From VRUE01 sp963695835 (GTDB lineage: Bacteria > Actinomycetota > Thermoleophilia > Solirubrobacterales > 70-9), in assembly GCA_963695835.1 (NCBI GenBank), contig CAVOHR010000004.1, forward strand, positions 496,001 through 560,000: 64,000 nucleotides of DNA, written 5' to 3'. Position numbers and translations under genes: made by a program. Shown piece by piece: positions 48,240-57,095 of the stretch. The notes beneath the pieces are model-generated. The model worked only from the letters and a program-made list of their open reading frames with translations, ran no database searches and had not been told where the DNA came from. The stretch's first letter is position 1. Each line of letters opens with the position of its first letter.

Positions 48240-49414
48240 GACGCCTCCTCCCTGCGGGACCGGTGGGCGACGATCCGCACGTCGACCCCAGGCGGAGCCG
48301 CACGCATCAGCTTCTGTGGCAACGGCACCCGCAACCGCGCGAGCCCCCGCGGCGGCTCAGACTCGCCGACCATGATGTAGGTGGAGCCGCGCTCGCGCAC
48401 CACCCGCGCTGCCGCGGCCACCACGTCGTCGTGCTCCTCGATCAGCAGCGTCGCGCCGAGCACCGAAGCGAGCTGGCGCAGTGCGGTCACCTGGCGCTCC
48501 TCATCTCCCTCGATCGGCCGGCCCGGTGGCTTCACCCAGAGCAGGTCGAGGCCGGTGCCGAGCCGCTGCGCCGAGCGCCAGGCGCGGCGCACGAGGCGCT
48601 GCGAGCTGGGCTGGGGGCGGATCAGGGCGAGCAGCCGCTCGCCGACCGCCTTGGGGACCTCTTCGACGACCCGCTCTTCGCGCGTGCCGACGGGCTCCAC
48701 CTGATGCAGGGTCAGCCGTTTGGCCTCGACGTCCTCGGCGACCTGGCGCAGGCTGACCTCGCGCAGCGCCGCCAGGTTCTCGATCCGGAAGAAGTTATTG
48801 AGCGCAGCCTCGATGCTCTCGCCGGGATAGATCTTGCCGGCGCGCAGACGCGAGATCAGCGCCTCGGGCGTGAGGTCGATCAGCACCACCTCGTCGGCGG
48901 TGCCGAGAACCGAATCGGGGACCGTCTCGCGCACCGTGACCCCAGTCAGCTCGGCGACACGGTCGTTGAGCGACTCGAGGTGCTGGACGTTGACCGTGGA
49001 AAAGACGTCGATGCCCGCCGCGAGCACGTCGGCGATGTCCTCGTAGCGCTTGGCGTGCTCAAGCCCCCGCGCGTTGGCGTGGGCGAGCTCGTCGATCAGC
49101 GCCAGTTCCGGGCGGCGCGCGAGCAGGGCAGGCAGGTCCATCTCCTCGACGACGACGTCGCGGTAAGGGACACTGCGACGGGGCACCACCTCCAGCCCCT
49201 GCGCCTGATCGATCGTCTCCTGGCGCTTGTGGGGCTCCAGGTAGCCGATTGCCACGTCACGGCCCGCATCGGCTTCCGAGTGGCCCTCCTGCAGCATCCG
49301 GTAGGTCTTCCCCACCCCGGCCGCCATGCCGAGGAAGATCTTGTAATGGCCACGGCGCTGAGCATCTGCCCCAGCTTCGCCGCCGCTTCTTTTCTCGGTC
49401 TCCGCGGGCTCCAT
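48236..49414 (-). CDS. KdpD N-terminal sensor domain as a separate protein
   Basis: A 392-residue soluble protein equal to the cytosolic front half of KdpD: Walker A GMAAGVGKTYRML (29-41), GYLEPHKRQETIDQAQGLE, Walker B ALIDELAHANARGLEHAKRY, DVFSTVNVQHLESLND, then a USP-like domain (LVRRAWRSAQRLGTGLDLLW, ATLLIEEHDDVVAAAARV, YIMVGESEP). It lacks the four-helix, HisKA and ATPase parts, which are encoded separately at 55314-56471. Known KdpD N-domains bind ATP and c-di-AMP and set kinase activity. It overlaps the USP gene by 4 nt. Confidence 0.93.
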   Translation of the reverse strand: MEPAETEKRSGGEAGADAQRRGHYKIFLGMAAGVGKTYRMLQEGHSEADAGRDVAIGYLEPHKRQETIDQAQGLEVVPRRSVPYRDVVVEEMDLPALLARRPELALIDELAHANARGLEHAKRYEDIADVLAAGIDVFSTVNVQHLESLNDRVAELTGVTVRETVPDSVLGTADEVVLIDLTPEALISRLRAGKIYPGESIEAALNNFFRIENLAALREVSLRQVAEDVEAKRLTLHQVEPVGTREERVVEEVPKAVGERLLALIRPQPSSQRLVRRAWRSAQRLGTGLDLLWVKPPGRPIEGDEERQVTALRQLASVLGATLLIEEHDDVVAAAARVVRERGSTYIMVGESEPPRGLARLRVPLPQKLMRAAPPGVDVRIVAHRSRREEAS

Positions 49415-49424
49415 ACGGCGGAAG

Positions 49425-49742
49425 CTACCGCCGCCGGCTATCTATCGGGAGATCGCAAGGTCGCTCGTCAAGTGCGGCGAGGGCGGCCCGAGCCTGTCGC
49501 TCCAGCTCTCCCGGCGCGGCCCTTGCCCGGCTCCAACCCGGCGAAAAGATCGGGCTCGTCGTGTCCGTCAGCAGGCGCCTGAGGATCGCCATGCCGCGAG
49601 GGCTCGCCACCTCAGGACTCCTCAAGCGTTCAGCAAGTCTCAAGAGCAGCGGATGCGCCCGCGCTACCTCTTCTCGGCTGATCGGCGAGTCGACGTTGCT
49701 GCCGGCATACCGTCGAAGGTGAAGCGTGAGCCGAGCACTCAC
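49425..49742 (-). CDS. Small unknown protein of the kdp locus
   Basis: A 105-residue protein rich in Arg and Leu: ARLTLHLRRYAGSNVDSPIS, LLLRLAERLRSPEV, RGMAILRRLLTDTTSPIFSP, ELERQARAALAALDE. Mostly helical, no membrane segment. GTG 49742 has GGGAGG 11 nt before it and trims an implausible 30-residue start. It lies between kdpB and the KdpD N-domain gene, 10 nt from the latter. Function unknown. Confidence 0.65.
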   Translation of the reverse strand: MSARLTLHLRRYAGSNVDSPISREEVARAHPLLLRLAERLRSPEVASPRGMAILRRLLTDTTSPIFSPGWSRARAAPGELERQARAALAALDERPCDLPIDSRRR

Positions 49743-49841
49743 AGGACGGTCAGCCTCCCGTGAATGCGAGTGGGTGGGCGGCCTCAGGGAAATCGGCTGA
49801 CGCGAGCCCCTGAATGCTATGCCGCCTGCCATGCCTTCCTC

Positions 49842-51908
49842 TCAGGCACCCAGCAGGTTGTGGACGATCAGGTCGATCAGCTTGATGCCGATGAAGGGAG
49901 CGATGATGCCACCGAGGCCGTAGATCAGGATGTTGCGGCGCAGCAGGGCGGTGGCGCCGATCGGCCGGTAGCGGACCCCGCGCAGGGAGAGCGGGATCAG
50001 CAGCGGGATGATCAGGGCGTTGAAGATCACAGCCGAGAGGATCGCCGATTCCGGCGTGCCCAGCGACATCACGTTGAGGGCGTCGAGTGGCCCCTTGCCC
50101 CCGGCCGAAAGAGCGTAGGTGGCCGCGAACATCGCCGGCAGGATCGCGAAGTACTTGGCGACGTCGTTGGCGATCGAGAAGGTGGTGAGGGCGCCGCGGG
50201 TGATCAGCAGCTGCTTGCCGACCTCGACGATCTCGATCAGCTTCGTCGGGTTGGAGTCGAGGTCGACCATGTTGCCGGCCTCGCGCGCGGCCTGGGTGCC
50301 GGTGTTCATGGCAACGCCGACGTCGGCCTGGGCCAGCGCGGGGGCGTCGTTGGTGCCGTCGCCGGTCATCGCGATCAGGCGGCCGTCTGCCTGCTGCTCG
50401 CGGATCAGCTCCAGCTTGCGCTCCGGCGTCGCTTCGGCGAGGAAGTCGTCGACCCCGGCCTCCTCGGCGATCTTCGCCGCCGTCAGCTTGTTGTCGCCGG
50501 TGACCATGATCGTGCGGATCCCCATCGCCCGCAGCTGGTCGAAGCGGACGTTCATCCCTTCCTTGACCACGTCCTTGAGGTAGACGACGCCCAACACGAA
50601 CTCGTTGCGGGCGACGGCCAGCGGCGTGCCACCCTCGCGTCCGATCCGGTCCAGCTCCGCTTTCAGCTCCACAGGGGCGCGCCCCCCAACCTCGCGGACC
50701 CAATCCTCGATCGCGTCGCCGGCGCCCTTGCGCAGGCGGGTGCCGTTGAAGTCGACGCCGCTCATCCGCGTCTCGGCGCTGAACGGGACGAAGCTCGGCT
50801 CGTGACCGGCGAAGTCGTGCTCGCGGATGCCGTAACCCTTGGCGAGGACGACGATCGAGCGGCCCTCCGGCGTCTCGTCGGCGAGCGAGGACATCTGCGC
50901 CGCCTCGGCCAGCTCCTCGACACTGACCCCGGGCATCGGCTTGAATTCGACCGCCTCGCGGTTGCCGAGAGTGATCGTGCCGGTCTTGTCGAGCAGGAGG
51001 ACGTCGCAGTCTCCGGAGGCCTCGACCGCGCGGCCGGAGAGCGCCAGCACGTTGCGGCGCACGAGCCGGTCCATGCCGGCGATCCCGATCGCCGAGAGGA
51101 GGGCGCCGATCGTGGTGGGTATCAGCGCCACCAATAGGGCGATCAGCGTCGTCTCGGAGAGTTCGGTGCCGGCGAAGAGGCCGAACGGGCGCAGCGAGAC
51201 GATCACCACGACGAAGACCAGGGTGAGCGCCGCCAGCAGGATGCCGAGGGCGATCTCGTTCGGCGTCTTGCGCCGTTCGGCGCCCTCGACCAGGGCGATC
51301 ATCCGGTCGAGGAACGACTTGCCCGGTTCCTGGGTGATCTCGACCACGATCCGGTCCGAGAGCACCTTGGTGCCGCCGGTGACCGCACTGCGGTCGCCGC
51401 CGGCCTCGCGGATCACCGGGGCCGACTCGCCCGTTATCGCCGACTCGTCGACCGAGGCGATGCCCTCGATCACGGTGCCGTCCCCCGGGATCGGCTCGCC
51501 GGCTTCGACCACGACTACGTCGCCCTTCACCAGCTCGGAGGCGGGCTTCTCGCCGCCGTCGCGCAGACGCGCGACCGTGTCGGTTCGCATCGCCCGCAGG
51601 CTCGCCGCCTGAGCGCGACCACGTCCCTCGGCCAGTGCCTCGGCCAGGTTGGCGAAGACGACCGTGAGCCAGAGCCACAGCGAAACCGTGAAGGTGAACC
51701 AGGAGGGCTCGTGGCCGCCGCCGAGCGGCTTGCCGCCGAAGACCATGATCAGCCAGGCCACGGTGGTGATCGCGGCGCCGATCTCGACCACGAACATCAC
51801 CGGGTTGCGCGCCTGCACGCGCGGGTCGAGCTTGCGCAGCGACTCGAGCAGCGCCGGGCGCAGGATCTCGGGGTCGAACAGGGAGCGGGGCTGGGTTTCG
51901 GTGCTCAT
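49842..51908 (-). CDS. kdpB: Potassium-transporting ATPase subunit B
   Basis: A 688-residue P1A-ATPase, energy-coupling subunit of the Kdp K+ pump. Motifs: ITGESAPV (actuator), ALIPTTIGALLSAIGIAGMD, DKTGTITLGNREA (phospho-Asp about residue 313), TPEGRSIVVLAKGYG, TGDGTNDAPALAQADVGVAMN, and the helix LTTFSIANDVAKYFAILPAMF. Unusually it comes after kdpC, not before it: it overlaps the kdpC stop by 4 nt. Confidence 0.97.
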   Translation of the reverse strand: MSTETQPRSLFDPEILRPALLESLRKLDPRVQARNPVMFVVEIGAAITTVAWLIMVFGGKPLGGGHEPSWFTFTVSLWLWLTVVFANLAEALAEGRGRAQAASLRAMRTDTVARLRDGGEKPASELVKGDVVVVEAGEPIPGDGTVIEGIASVDESAITGESAPVIREAGGDRSAVTGGTKVLSDRIVVEITQEPGKSFLDRMIALVEGAERRKTPNEIALGILLAALTLVFVVVIVSLRPFGLFAGTELSETTLIALLVALIPTTIGALLSAIGIAGMDRLVRRNVLALSGRAVEASGDCDVLLLDKTGTITLGNREAVEFKPMPGVSVEELAEAAQMSSLADETPEGRSIVVLAKGYGIREHDFAGHEPSFVPFSAETRMSGVDFNGTRLRKGAGDAIEDWVREVGGRAPVELKAELDRIGREGGTPLAVARNEFVLGVVYLKDVVKEGMNVRFDQLRAMGIRTIMVTGDNKLTAAKIAEEAGVDDFLAEATPERKLELIREQQADGRLIAMTGDGTNDAPALAQADVGVAMNTGTQAAREAGNMVDLDSNPTKLIEIVEVGKQLLITRGALTTFSIANDVAKYFAILPAMFAATYALSAGGKGPLDALNVMSLGTPESAILSAVIFNALIIPLLIPLSLRGVRYRPIGATALLRRNILIYGLGGIIAPFIGIKLIDLIVHNLLGA

Positions 51909-52558
51909 CTGATCGGTGCCTCTTCGTCGAGTGCGAGGTTGAGTTGCAGGACGTTCACCCCGGGCTCACCGAAGACGCCGAGGAAGCGGCCGTTGGTGTG
52001 GGCCGAGATCAGGTCTTCGACCTTGCTCAGGGGAAGCTGGCGGACCGCGGCGATGCGGTGCGCCTGGATCAGCGCGTTGGCTTCGGAGATTTCCGGGTCG
52101 ACGCCGGAGCCCGACATCGTGATCGCGTCGACCGGCACGCTTTCCTTGGTCAGCGATTCGTCGTAGGGCTTGTTGAGCTTGACGTAGGCGGCGAGCGCTT
52201 CGCGCACCGCTTCGCGCTCTTCGACGCTGTTGGGCCCGGAGTTGGAGAAGTAGGTGACGTTCGCCGAGTAACCGGTCTGCGAGGGACGCGGTTGGAAGTA
52301 GCGCTTGTCGGGGACGAGGATTTCTTCCCCTTCTTCATCGAGCCTCGGCTTGCCGTTCTTACCGATGACCGGCCGCGAGAACGACTGGCCGATCAGGCTC
52401 GAGCCGGCCAACTTGCCGTTCACCGTCACCTTCGAGCCGTCCGCCTTGCCGGGGAAGACGACCTGCGAGATGCCGGTCATCGCCAGCGGGTAGGCGAGGC
52501 CGAAGACCAGCGTGAAGGCGATCACGGCGAGCAGTGCGGTTAGAGCAGTGCGGCGCAT
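51905..52558 (-). CDS. kdpC: Potassium-transporting ATPase subunit C
   Basis: A 217-residue single-helix subunit. N-terminal helix ALTALLAVIAFTLVFGLAYP, then GSSLIGQSFSRP, RYFQPRPSQTGY, MSGSGVDPEISEANALIQ and RFLGVFGEPGVNVLQLNLAL, all standard. An acidic insert (GKPRLDEEGEEILVPDK) is longer than in the E. coli protein. It lies between kdpA (1-nt gap) and kdpB. Confidence 0.96.
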   Translation of the reverse strand: MRRTALTALLAVIAFTLVFGLAYPLAMTGISQVVFPGKADGSKVTVNGKLAGSSLIGQSFSRPVIGKNGKPRLDEEGEEILVPDKRYFQPRPSQTGYSANVTYFSNSGPNSVEEREAVREALAAYVKLNKPYDESLTKESVPVDAITMSGSGVDPEISEANALIQAHRIAAVRQLPLSKVEDLISAHTNGRFLGVFGEPGVNVLQLNLALDEEAPIR

Positions 52559-52559
52559 C

Positions 52560-54314
52560 TCAGAACAGCCTCGTGGTCAGGCTCTGCACGATCGGGCCGA
52601 GCAGGAGCGCGGGGAAGAAGGTGAGGGCGCCGACCAGTATCACGACCCCGATCAGGAGAATCACGAAGGTCGGCGTGTCGGTGCGCATCGTGCCCGGGCC
52701 GGCCGGAGAGACCTTCTTTCCGGCCAGCGAGCCGGCGACGGCGAGCACGAGGACGATCGGGATGAAGCGCGCCAGGGTCATCGTCGCGCCGCCGAGCAGG
52801 TCGGCGAAGGAGATTCCGTAGGCTTCGACGTTGCCGGGCGCGTTGGGCTGGATGAAGCCGGTGTAGCCGGCGAAGGCCGAGCCGTTGTTGTTGGCCTGGG
52901 AGAGGTAGGCGTAGAGGCTCTCCGAGAACCCCTGCGGACCGGCCTGGTAGATCGAGCGCAACCCTGCACGCGTCGCGACCGCCAGCCCGGTCGTCGCCAG
53001 CACCGCGAGCGGGGTGACGAGGATGCCCAGCGAAACGAGCTTGATCTCGCGCGCCTGGATCTTCTTGCCCAGGTACTCCGGCGTTCGGCCGACCATCAGG
53101 CCGCCGATGAAGACCGCCAGCAGGACGTAGAGGAGCATCGAGTACAGGCCGGTGCCGACGCCGCCGAAGACGACCTCGCTGGTGCCGAGCCCTGACATCG
53201 GCACTGCGCCGCCGAGCCCGGTGTAGGAGTCGTGGGCGGAGTTGACCGAGCCGTTGGAGGTGACCGTGGTGGTGGTTCCCCACAGCGCCGACTCGGTAAT
53301 CCCGTTGCGCTGCTCCTTGCCTTCCATGTTGCCGCCGGTCGAGCCGGCGATCGCCTTGGTCGGCGTGCCGGCGGCGTGCTCGGCGGGCGTGCCGTGCTGC
53401 TCAGCCGGGATGATGACGAGGATGAAGGCAAGGTAGATCGCCAGCATCGCGGCGAAGATCGACCAGCCCTCGCGCTGGCGCCCGACCATCTTCCCGTAGG
53501 TGTAGGTGAGCGCCGCGGGGATCAGGATGATTGAGAGCAGCTCGACGAAGTTGGTCAGCTGGTTGGGGTTCTCGAACGGCATCGCCGAGTTGACGTTGAA
53601 GAAGCCGCCGCCGTTGGTGCCCAGCTGCTTGATCGCGATCTGCGAGGCGGCCGGCCCCATCGCCAGCGCCTGTTCGGCACCCTGGACGGTGGTGGCGATG
53701 CTGGCGCCGCTGAGCGTCTGCACAACTCCCTGGGAGACGAGGACCAGGCCGACGATCACCGAGAGCGGCAGCAGGACGTAGAAGAGGCTGCGGGTCAGGT
53801 CCGCCCAGAAGTTGCCGAGGCCGGGCCCGGTGCGCCCGACGATGCCGCGTATGAAGGCGAGCAGGACGCAGATGCCGACGGCCGGGGTGACGAAGTTCTC
53901 CACCGTCAGCCCCGCCATCTGCGCGAAGTAGGTCAGGGTCGTTTCGCCGCCGTAGTACTGCCAGTTGGTGTTGGAGACGAAGGAGGAGGCGGTGTTGAAG
54001 CTGACGTCCCACGGCCCCGAGTGGAAGCCTTCGGGGTTGAAGGGGTGGATGCCCTGGGTGCGCAGGATCAGGTATAGCGCGACCCAGGAGAAGACCGAAA
54101 AGAGGACGAGGCTCTTGGCGTACGCCTTCCAGTCATGTTCCTCAGTGGGGTCGACGCGCAGCACCCGGTAGGTCAACCGCTCGACAGGGCCGAGGACCGG
54201 GCTGAGGAAGACACGCTCGCCGGTGAAGACCCGCGCCATGTATTTGCCGAGCAGCGGCGTGAGGGCGATCACCACCCCGACGAAGATGGCTACCTGCAAC
54301 CACGCCTGTGCCAT
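52560..54314 (-). CDS. kdpA: Potassium-transporting ATPase subunit A
   Basis: A 584-residue channel-like K+-binding subunit of the Trk/Ktr/KdpA superfamily with four pore loops. Seen: SFVSNTNWQYYGGETTLTYF, NGGGFFNVNSAMPFENPN, GNMEGKEQRNG, and NNNGSAFAGYTGF. It starts on the kdpF stop (TGATG overlap). The residues between the second and third pore region are standard, so the pump should be functional. Confidence 0.97.
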   Translation of the reverse strand: MAQAWLQVAIFVGVVIALTPLLGKYMARVFTGERVFLSPVLGPVERLTYRVLRVDPTEEHDWKAYAKSLVLFSVFSWVALYLILRTQGIHPFNPEGFHSGPWDVSFNTASSFVSNTNWQYYGGETTLTYFAQMAGLTVENFVTPAVGICVLLAFIRGIVGRTGPGLGNFWADLTRSLFYVLLPLSVIVGLVLVSQGVVQTLSGASIATTVQGAEQALAMGPAASQIAIKQLGTNGGGFFNVNSAMPFENPNQLTNFVELLSIILIPAALTYTYGKMVGRQREGWSIFAAMLAIYLAFILVIIPAEQHGTPAEHAAGTPTKAIAGSTGGNMEGKEQRNGITESALWGTTTTVTSNGSVNSAHDSYTGLGGAVPMSGLGTSEVVFGGVGTGLYSMLLYVLLAVFIGGLMVGRTPEYLGKKIQAREIKLVSLGILVTPLAVLATTGLAVATRAGLRSIYQAGPQGFSESLYAYLSQANNNGSAFAGYTGFIQPNAPGNVEAYGISFADLLGGATMTLARFIPIVLVLAVAGSLAGKKVSPAGPGTMRTDTPTFVILLIGVVILVGALTFFPALLLGPIVQSLTTRLF

Positions 54315-54427
54315 CAGAGCTTCTCCCCGCGCAGCAACGCGTAGAGCAGGTAGGCGAACACGAGCGCGGACGCGACCAGTCCGAAGACGTCGGCGCCGCT
54401 CAGGGTGGCCAGTACGACAGCGCTCAT
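54314..54427 (-). CDS. kdpF: KdpF small subunit
   Basis: A 37-residue one-helix peptide, MSAVVLATLSGADVFGLVAS, then ALVFAYLLYALLRGEKL. It matches KdpF (helix followed by YLLYALLRxEKx) and lies where kdpF should be, with TGATG overlap into kdpA. KdpF stabilises the KdpFABC complex. Confidence 0.88.
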   Translation of the reverse strand: MSAVVLATLSGADVFGLVASALVFAYLLYALLRGEKL

Positions 54428-54549
54428 ATCCGGTCGATCAGATCGATCGCCCAGTAGACGAGACCGAAGAGCCCGACCGAGAGCGCGATCGCAAAGACGT
54501 CCGCGATCGGGCTACCGCCGCCGGGGAAGATGTCCGCTGCACTCAGCAC
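54424..54549 (-). CDS. Second KdpF-like small membrane peptide
   Basis: A 41-residue frame from GTG 54549: VLSAADIFPGGGSPIADVFA, then IALSVGLFGLVYWAIDLIDRI, ending with an ATGA overlap on kdpF. It has one helix and shares the ADVF(A/G) start of the helix with kdpF. The overlap and matching design suggest a real, kdpF-related gene rather than leader sequence. No Shine-Dalgarno is seen before the GTG, which lowers confidence. Confidence 0.6.
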   Translation of the reverse strand: MLSAADIFPGGGSPIADVFAIALSVGLFGLVYWAIDLIDRI

Positions 54550-54636
54550 GACGGCGATAATGAACGAAGTCGCATCAAGGCCGCATGAGTTTTCCGGCCC
54601 GGCGCATAAAGATCGTATGAAGACCCGCTCTACCCT

Positions 54637-55317
54637 CTACTGGGTAAAGCGGTAGCCGATTCCGGGGTCCGTGCGTATGTACACCGGCTGTCCCGGCGGC
54701 TCGATTTTCCGCCGCAGGTTGGCGACGTGGGTGCGGAGGATCTGCAGGTCGTCCGCGTACTCCGGCCCCCAGACCTCCACCAGCAGCGAGCGATGGGTCA
54801 TCAGCTTGCCGCGGTTGCGAGCCAGCACCCGCAGTAGGTCGAACTCGATTGGCGTCAGATGGATTTCGGCGCCATCCCGGAACACGGATCGGGCCGCGAG
54901 GTCGATCTCGAGGCCGTCGGCGACGATCTTCGGCTCCTTGCTCTCGGGGCGCGCCCGACGCATCACAGCCTCCAACCGAGCGATCAATTCCGGAGCGCTG
55001 AACGGCTTGGTCACGTAGTCGTCGGCGCCGGCGCTCAGCGCCTCGATCTTGCGCCCCTCCTCGCCAACCGCCGAGAGGACGACTATCGGCATCTCCGTCC
55101 ACTCGCGCAGCCGTCGCGCGATCTCCACGCCGTCCATGTCGGGCAGCATCAGGTCGAGGATCGCCGCATCGGGCGGCCGGATCGAAGCAAGGTCGAGCGC
55201 CTCCTCCCCGGTGCTGGCCGGCACCGCCTCATAGCCGGCCTCGCGCAAGATGACGCGCAGGGCGCGAAGGATCTGTGGCTCGTCGTCGCAGACGAGGACG
55301 CGCGGAGCGGCGGTCAA
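54637..55317 (-). CDS. kdpE: KdpE-type response regulator
   Basis: A 226-residue OmpR-family regulator: receiver with acidic pair VCDDEPQ, phospho-Asp in AILDLMLPDMDGVE, VLSAVGEEG and DDYVTKPF, then a winged helix (HLTPIEFDLLRVLARNRGKL, EVWGPEYADDLQILRTHVAN, LRRKIEPPGQPVYIRTDPGI). High similarity in pattern to KdpE. It overlaps the kinase gene by 4 nt and precedes kdpF by about 90 nt (54550-54636), where the kdp promoter may lie. Confidence 0.95.
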   Translation of the reverse strand: MTAAPRVLVCDDEPQILRALRVILREAGYEAVPASTGEEALDLASIRPPDAAILDLMLPDMDGVEIARRLREWTEMPIVVLSAVGEEGRKIEALSAGADDYVTKPFSAPELIARLEAVMRRARPESKEPKIVADGLEIDLAARSVFRDGAEIHLTPIEFDLLRVLARNRGKLMTHRSLLVEVWGPEYADDLQILRTHVANLRRKIEPPGQPVYIRTDPGIGYRFTQ

Positions 55318-56471
55318 CCCGGCTCCTCCGTGGGGAGCGGCAAGGTCACCACGAAGCTCGTGCCCTGGCCGGGCAGGCTCTCCACCCCGATCTCGCCTCC
55401 GTTGGCTTCGACGAAGCCTTTGGCGATGGCGAGCCCAAGACCCGATCCTTTGCGAGTCGCTCCAGGCCTGGCCTGGTAGAAGGGCCTGAAGATCCGCTCG
55501 CGCTCGCCCACCGGGATGCCGGGCCCCTGATCGACGACACGCACCTCGACGCTGTTGCCGATCACGCGAGCGCCCACCTGGACGGCCTTTCCTTCGCCAT
55601 GACGGGCTGCATTGTCGAGCAGATTCGCAAAGGCGCGCTCCAACTGCACCGGATCGGCGCGCAATGGCGGTAGCTCAGGATCGACGGCCAGCTGGACGAG
55701 CTGACCGGCGGCTCCGATCGAGTGTCGAGCGGCCTCCAGCACCTCGGCGAGGCTGACCTGCTCGCGATGGGGCTCGGCGTTTCCCGATTCGAGGCGGGAG
55801 ACGTCGAGCAGATTCTCTACCAGCCGCGAGAGCCGCTCGCCCTCCTCGACTATCGCCACACAGAGTTCGTGTCGCTCCGATGGCGTCACCGTTGAGGAAT
55901 CCAAGGCGGCTCCGGCGGCGATCATCGAGGTGAGGGGCGTGCGCAGGTCATGAGAGACCGAACGCAGCAGCGCCGTCTTCAGCTCGTCGCTGCGACGCAG
56001 CGCGGCGGCCTCGATTGCCTCCGCCTGCATGCGGTCCTTCTCGCGCGAGAGCTCAGCCATTTCCACCACGGTTCGATCGGCCTCTTCGCGCCGGTGCTCC
56101 GCCTCCGTTGCGCGAGCACGAGCCACCTCGGCGAGTGCGCTGCTCGCCACCGCCACCGTTACGAAGACGACCAGGGTGACCACGTCGCGGTCGTCGGCGA
56201 TGGTGAGTCGACCGACCGGAGGGAGGTGAAACCAGTTGAACGCGATCGCGCTCAGAAGCGCCGTGAACAGGCCCTGCCAAAGTCCCCACAGGACGGAGAT
56301 CAGCAGCACCGCAGGGATGAAGACGACCCCAAGAGACATGACCGGAGCCACAGACTTGAGCGGATAGATGAGCGCCGTTGCGATCCCAACGACCGCGACG
56401 GCCGTGAGCAGGCCGAGCCAGGCCGGTCGCCGCTCGCTGTCGAGCCCGAGGAGGGATTCGCCCCAGCGCAT
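55314..56471 (-). CDS. kdpD: KdpD-type sensor kinase lacking the N-domain
   Basis: A 385-residue membrane kinase corresponding to the C-terminal half of KdpD: four helices of the DUF4118 type (GLLTAVAVVGIATALIYPLK, MSLGVVFIPAVLLISVLWG, FTALLSAIAFNWFHLPP, VVTLVVFVTVAVASSALAEV), a coiled coil, HisKA with SVSHDLRTPLTSM, and HATPase (NLLDNAARHG, VVDQGPGIP, GSGLGLAIAKGFVEANGG). FNWFHLPP is a KdpD hallmark. No GAF or N-domain. ATG 56471 is preferred over the longer frame from 56552, which has no membrane-protein-like start. Confidence 0.93.
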   Translation of the reverse strand: MRWGESLLGLDSERRPAWLGLLTAVAVVGIATALIYPLKSVAPVMSLGVVFIPAVLLISVLWGLWQGLFTALLSAIAFNWFHLPPVGRLTIADDRDVVTLVVFVTVAVASSALAEVARARATEAEHRREEADRTVVEMAELSREKDRMQAEAIEAAALRRSDELKTALLRSVSHDLRTPLTSMIAAGAALDSSTVTPSERHELCVAIVEEGERLSRLVENLLDVSRLESGNAEPHREQVSLAEVLEAARHSIGAAGQLVQLAVDPELPPLRADPVQLERAFANLLDNAARHGEGKAVQVGARVIGNSVEVRVVDQGPGIPVGERERIFRPFYQARPGATRKGSGLGLAIAKGFVEANGGEIGVESLPGQGTSFVVTLPLPTEEPG

Positions 56472-56538
56472 TGCCGAGCCAGCATGCCAGCATTGGCTGC
56501 GTGCTGTTAGGAATGGGGCGTGCCGGTGGATGTGCAAC

Positions 56539-57082
56539 TCAAGACGTTGCACTCCGAATGTCTGCCGCTTCGCGTAGCCCCTGGTAGGCGCTTCGCACGT
56601 CTGCCAGGTCGGCCGGGTCCGATACCGACTCTTTCGCCGCGCGCATGATCATGTCGGCCTGCTCGACCAGCACAGCGCGGCGCGCCTCCGTCGAAGCCGG
56701 GGCCGATGCTGGCCAGCGTGAGCACGGTGTAGACGAACGTCGCCACGAACGTGCCCAGCGTGACCTGCGTGCCGCGGTCGCGGATGAAGTTGCGAAGCAT
56801 CCGCGGCCCGAACTGCGTCGAGGCGAGGGTCAGCGTCACGATCATGATCGAGAAGACGACGCCGATGACGGTGATCACCGCTGCGGCAAGCGCGGTGAGG
56901 ATCTGGCGCGCGGCGTCCGCCGACCCGGTGAGCACCCAGCTCGGCAGCGCGTGGTGGCCGTCGTAGATGGCGCGATCGGCGGCGTAGGTCCCTGCGAACA
57001 GGATCACGGCGAGGGCGATCTCGATCGCGGGGACGAGCCAGAGGTTCATGCGCAGCGCCTCCCGACGCCACTCTGCGTTCAT
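56539..57082 (-). pseudogene. Deleted and frameshifted DUF2254 membrane protein
   Basis: The 5' part reads MNAEWRREALRMNLWLVPAI and on through two helices to STQFGPRMLRNFIRDRGTQV and TLASIGPG, as in DUF2254 proteins of about 430 residues. The frame then shifts, and only the C-terminus is left in another frame: EARRAVLVEQADMIMRAAKE, SVSDPADLADVRSAYQGLRE, ending SATS. About 250 residues are missing. The two parts total 544 nt, not a multiple of three. So a relic with an internal deletion. Confidence 0.7.
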
Positions 57083-57095
57083 GGCGAGGAAGGGA

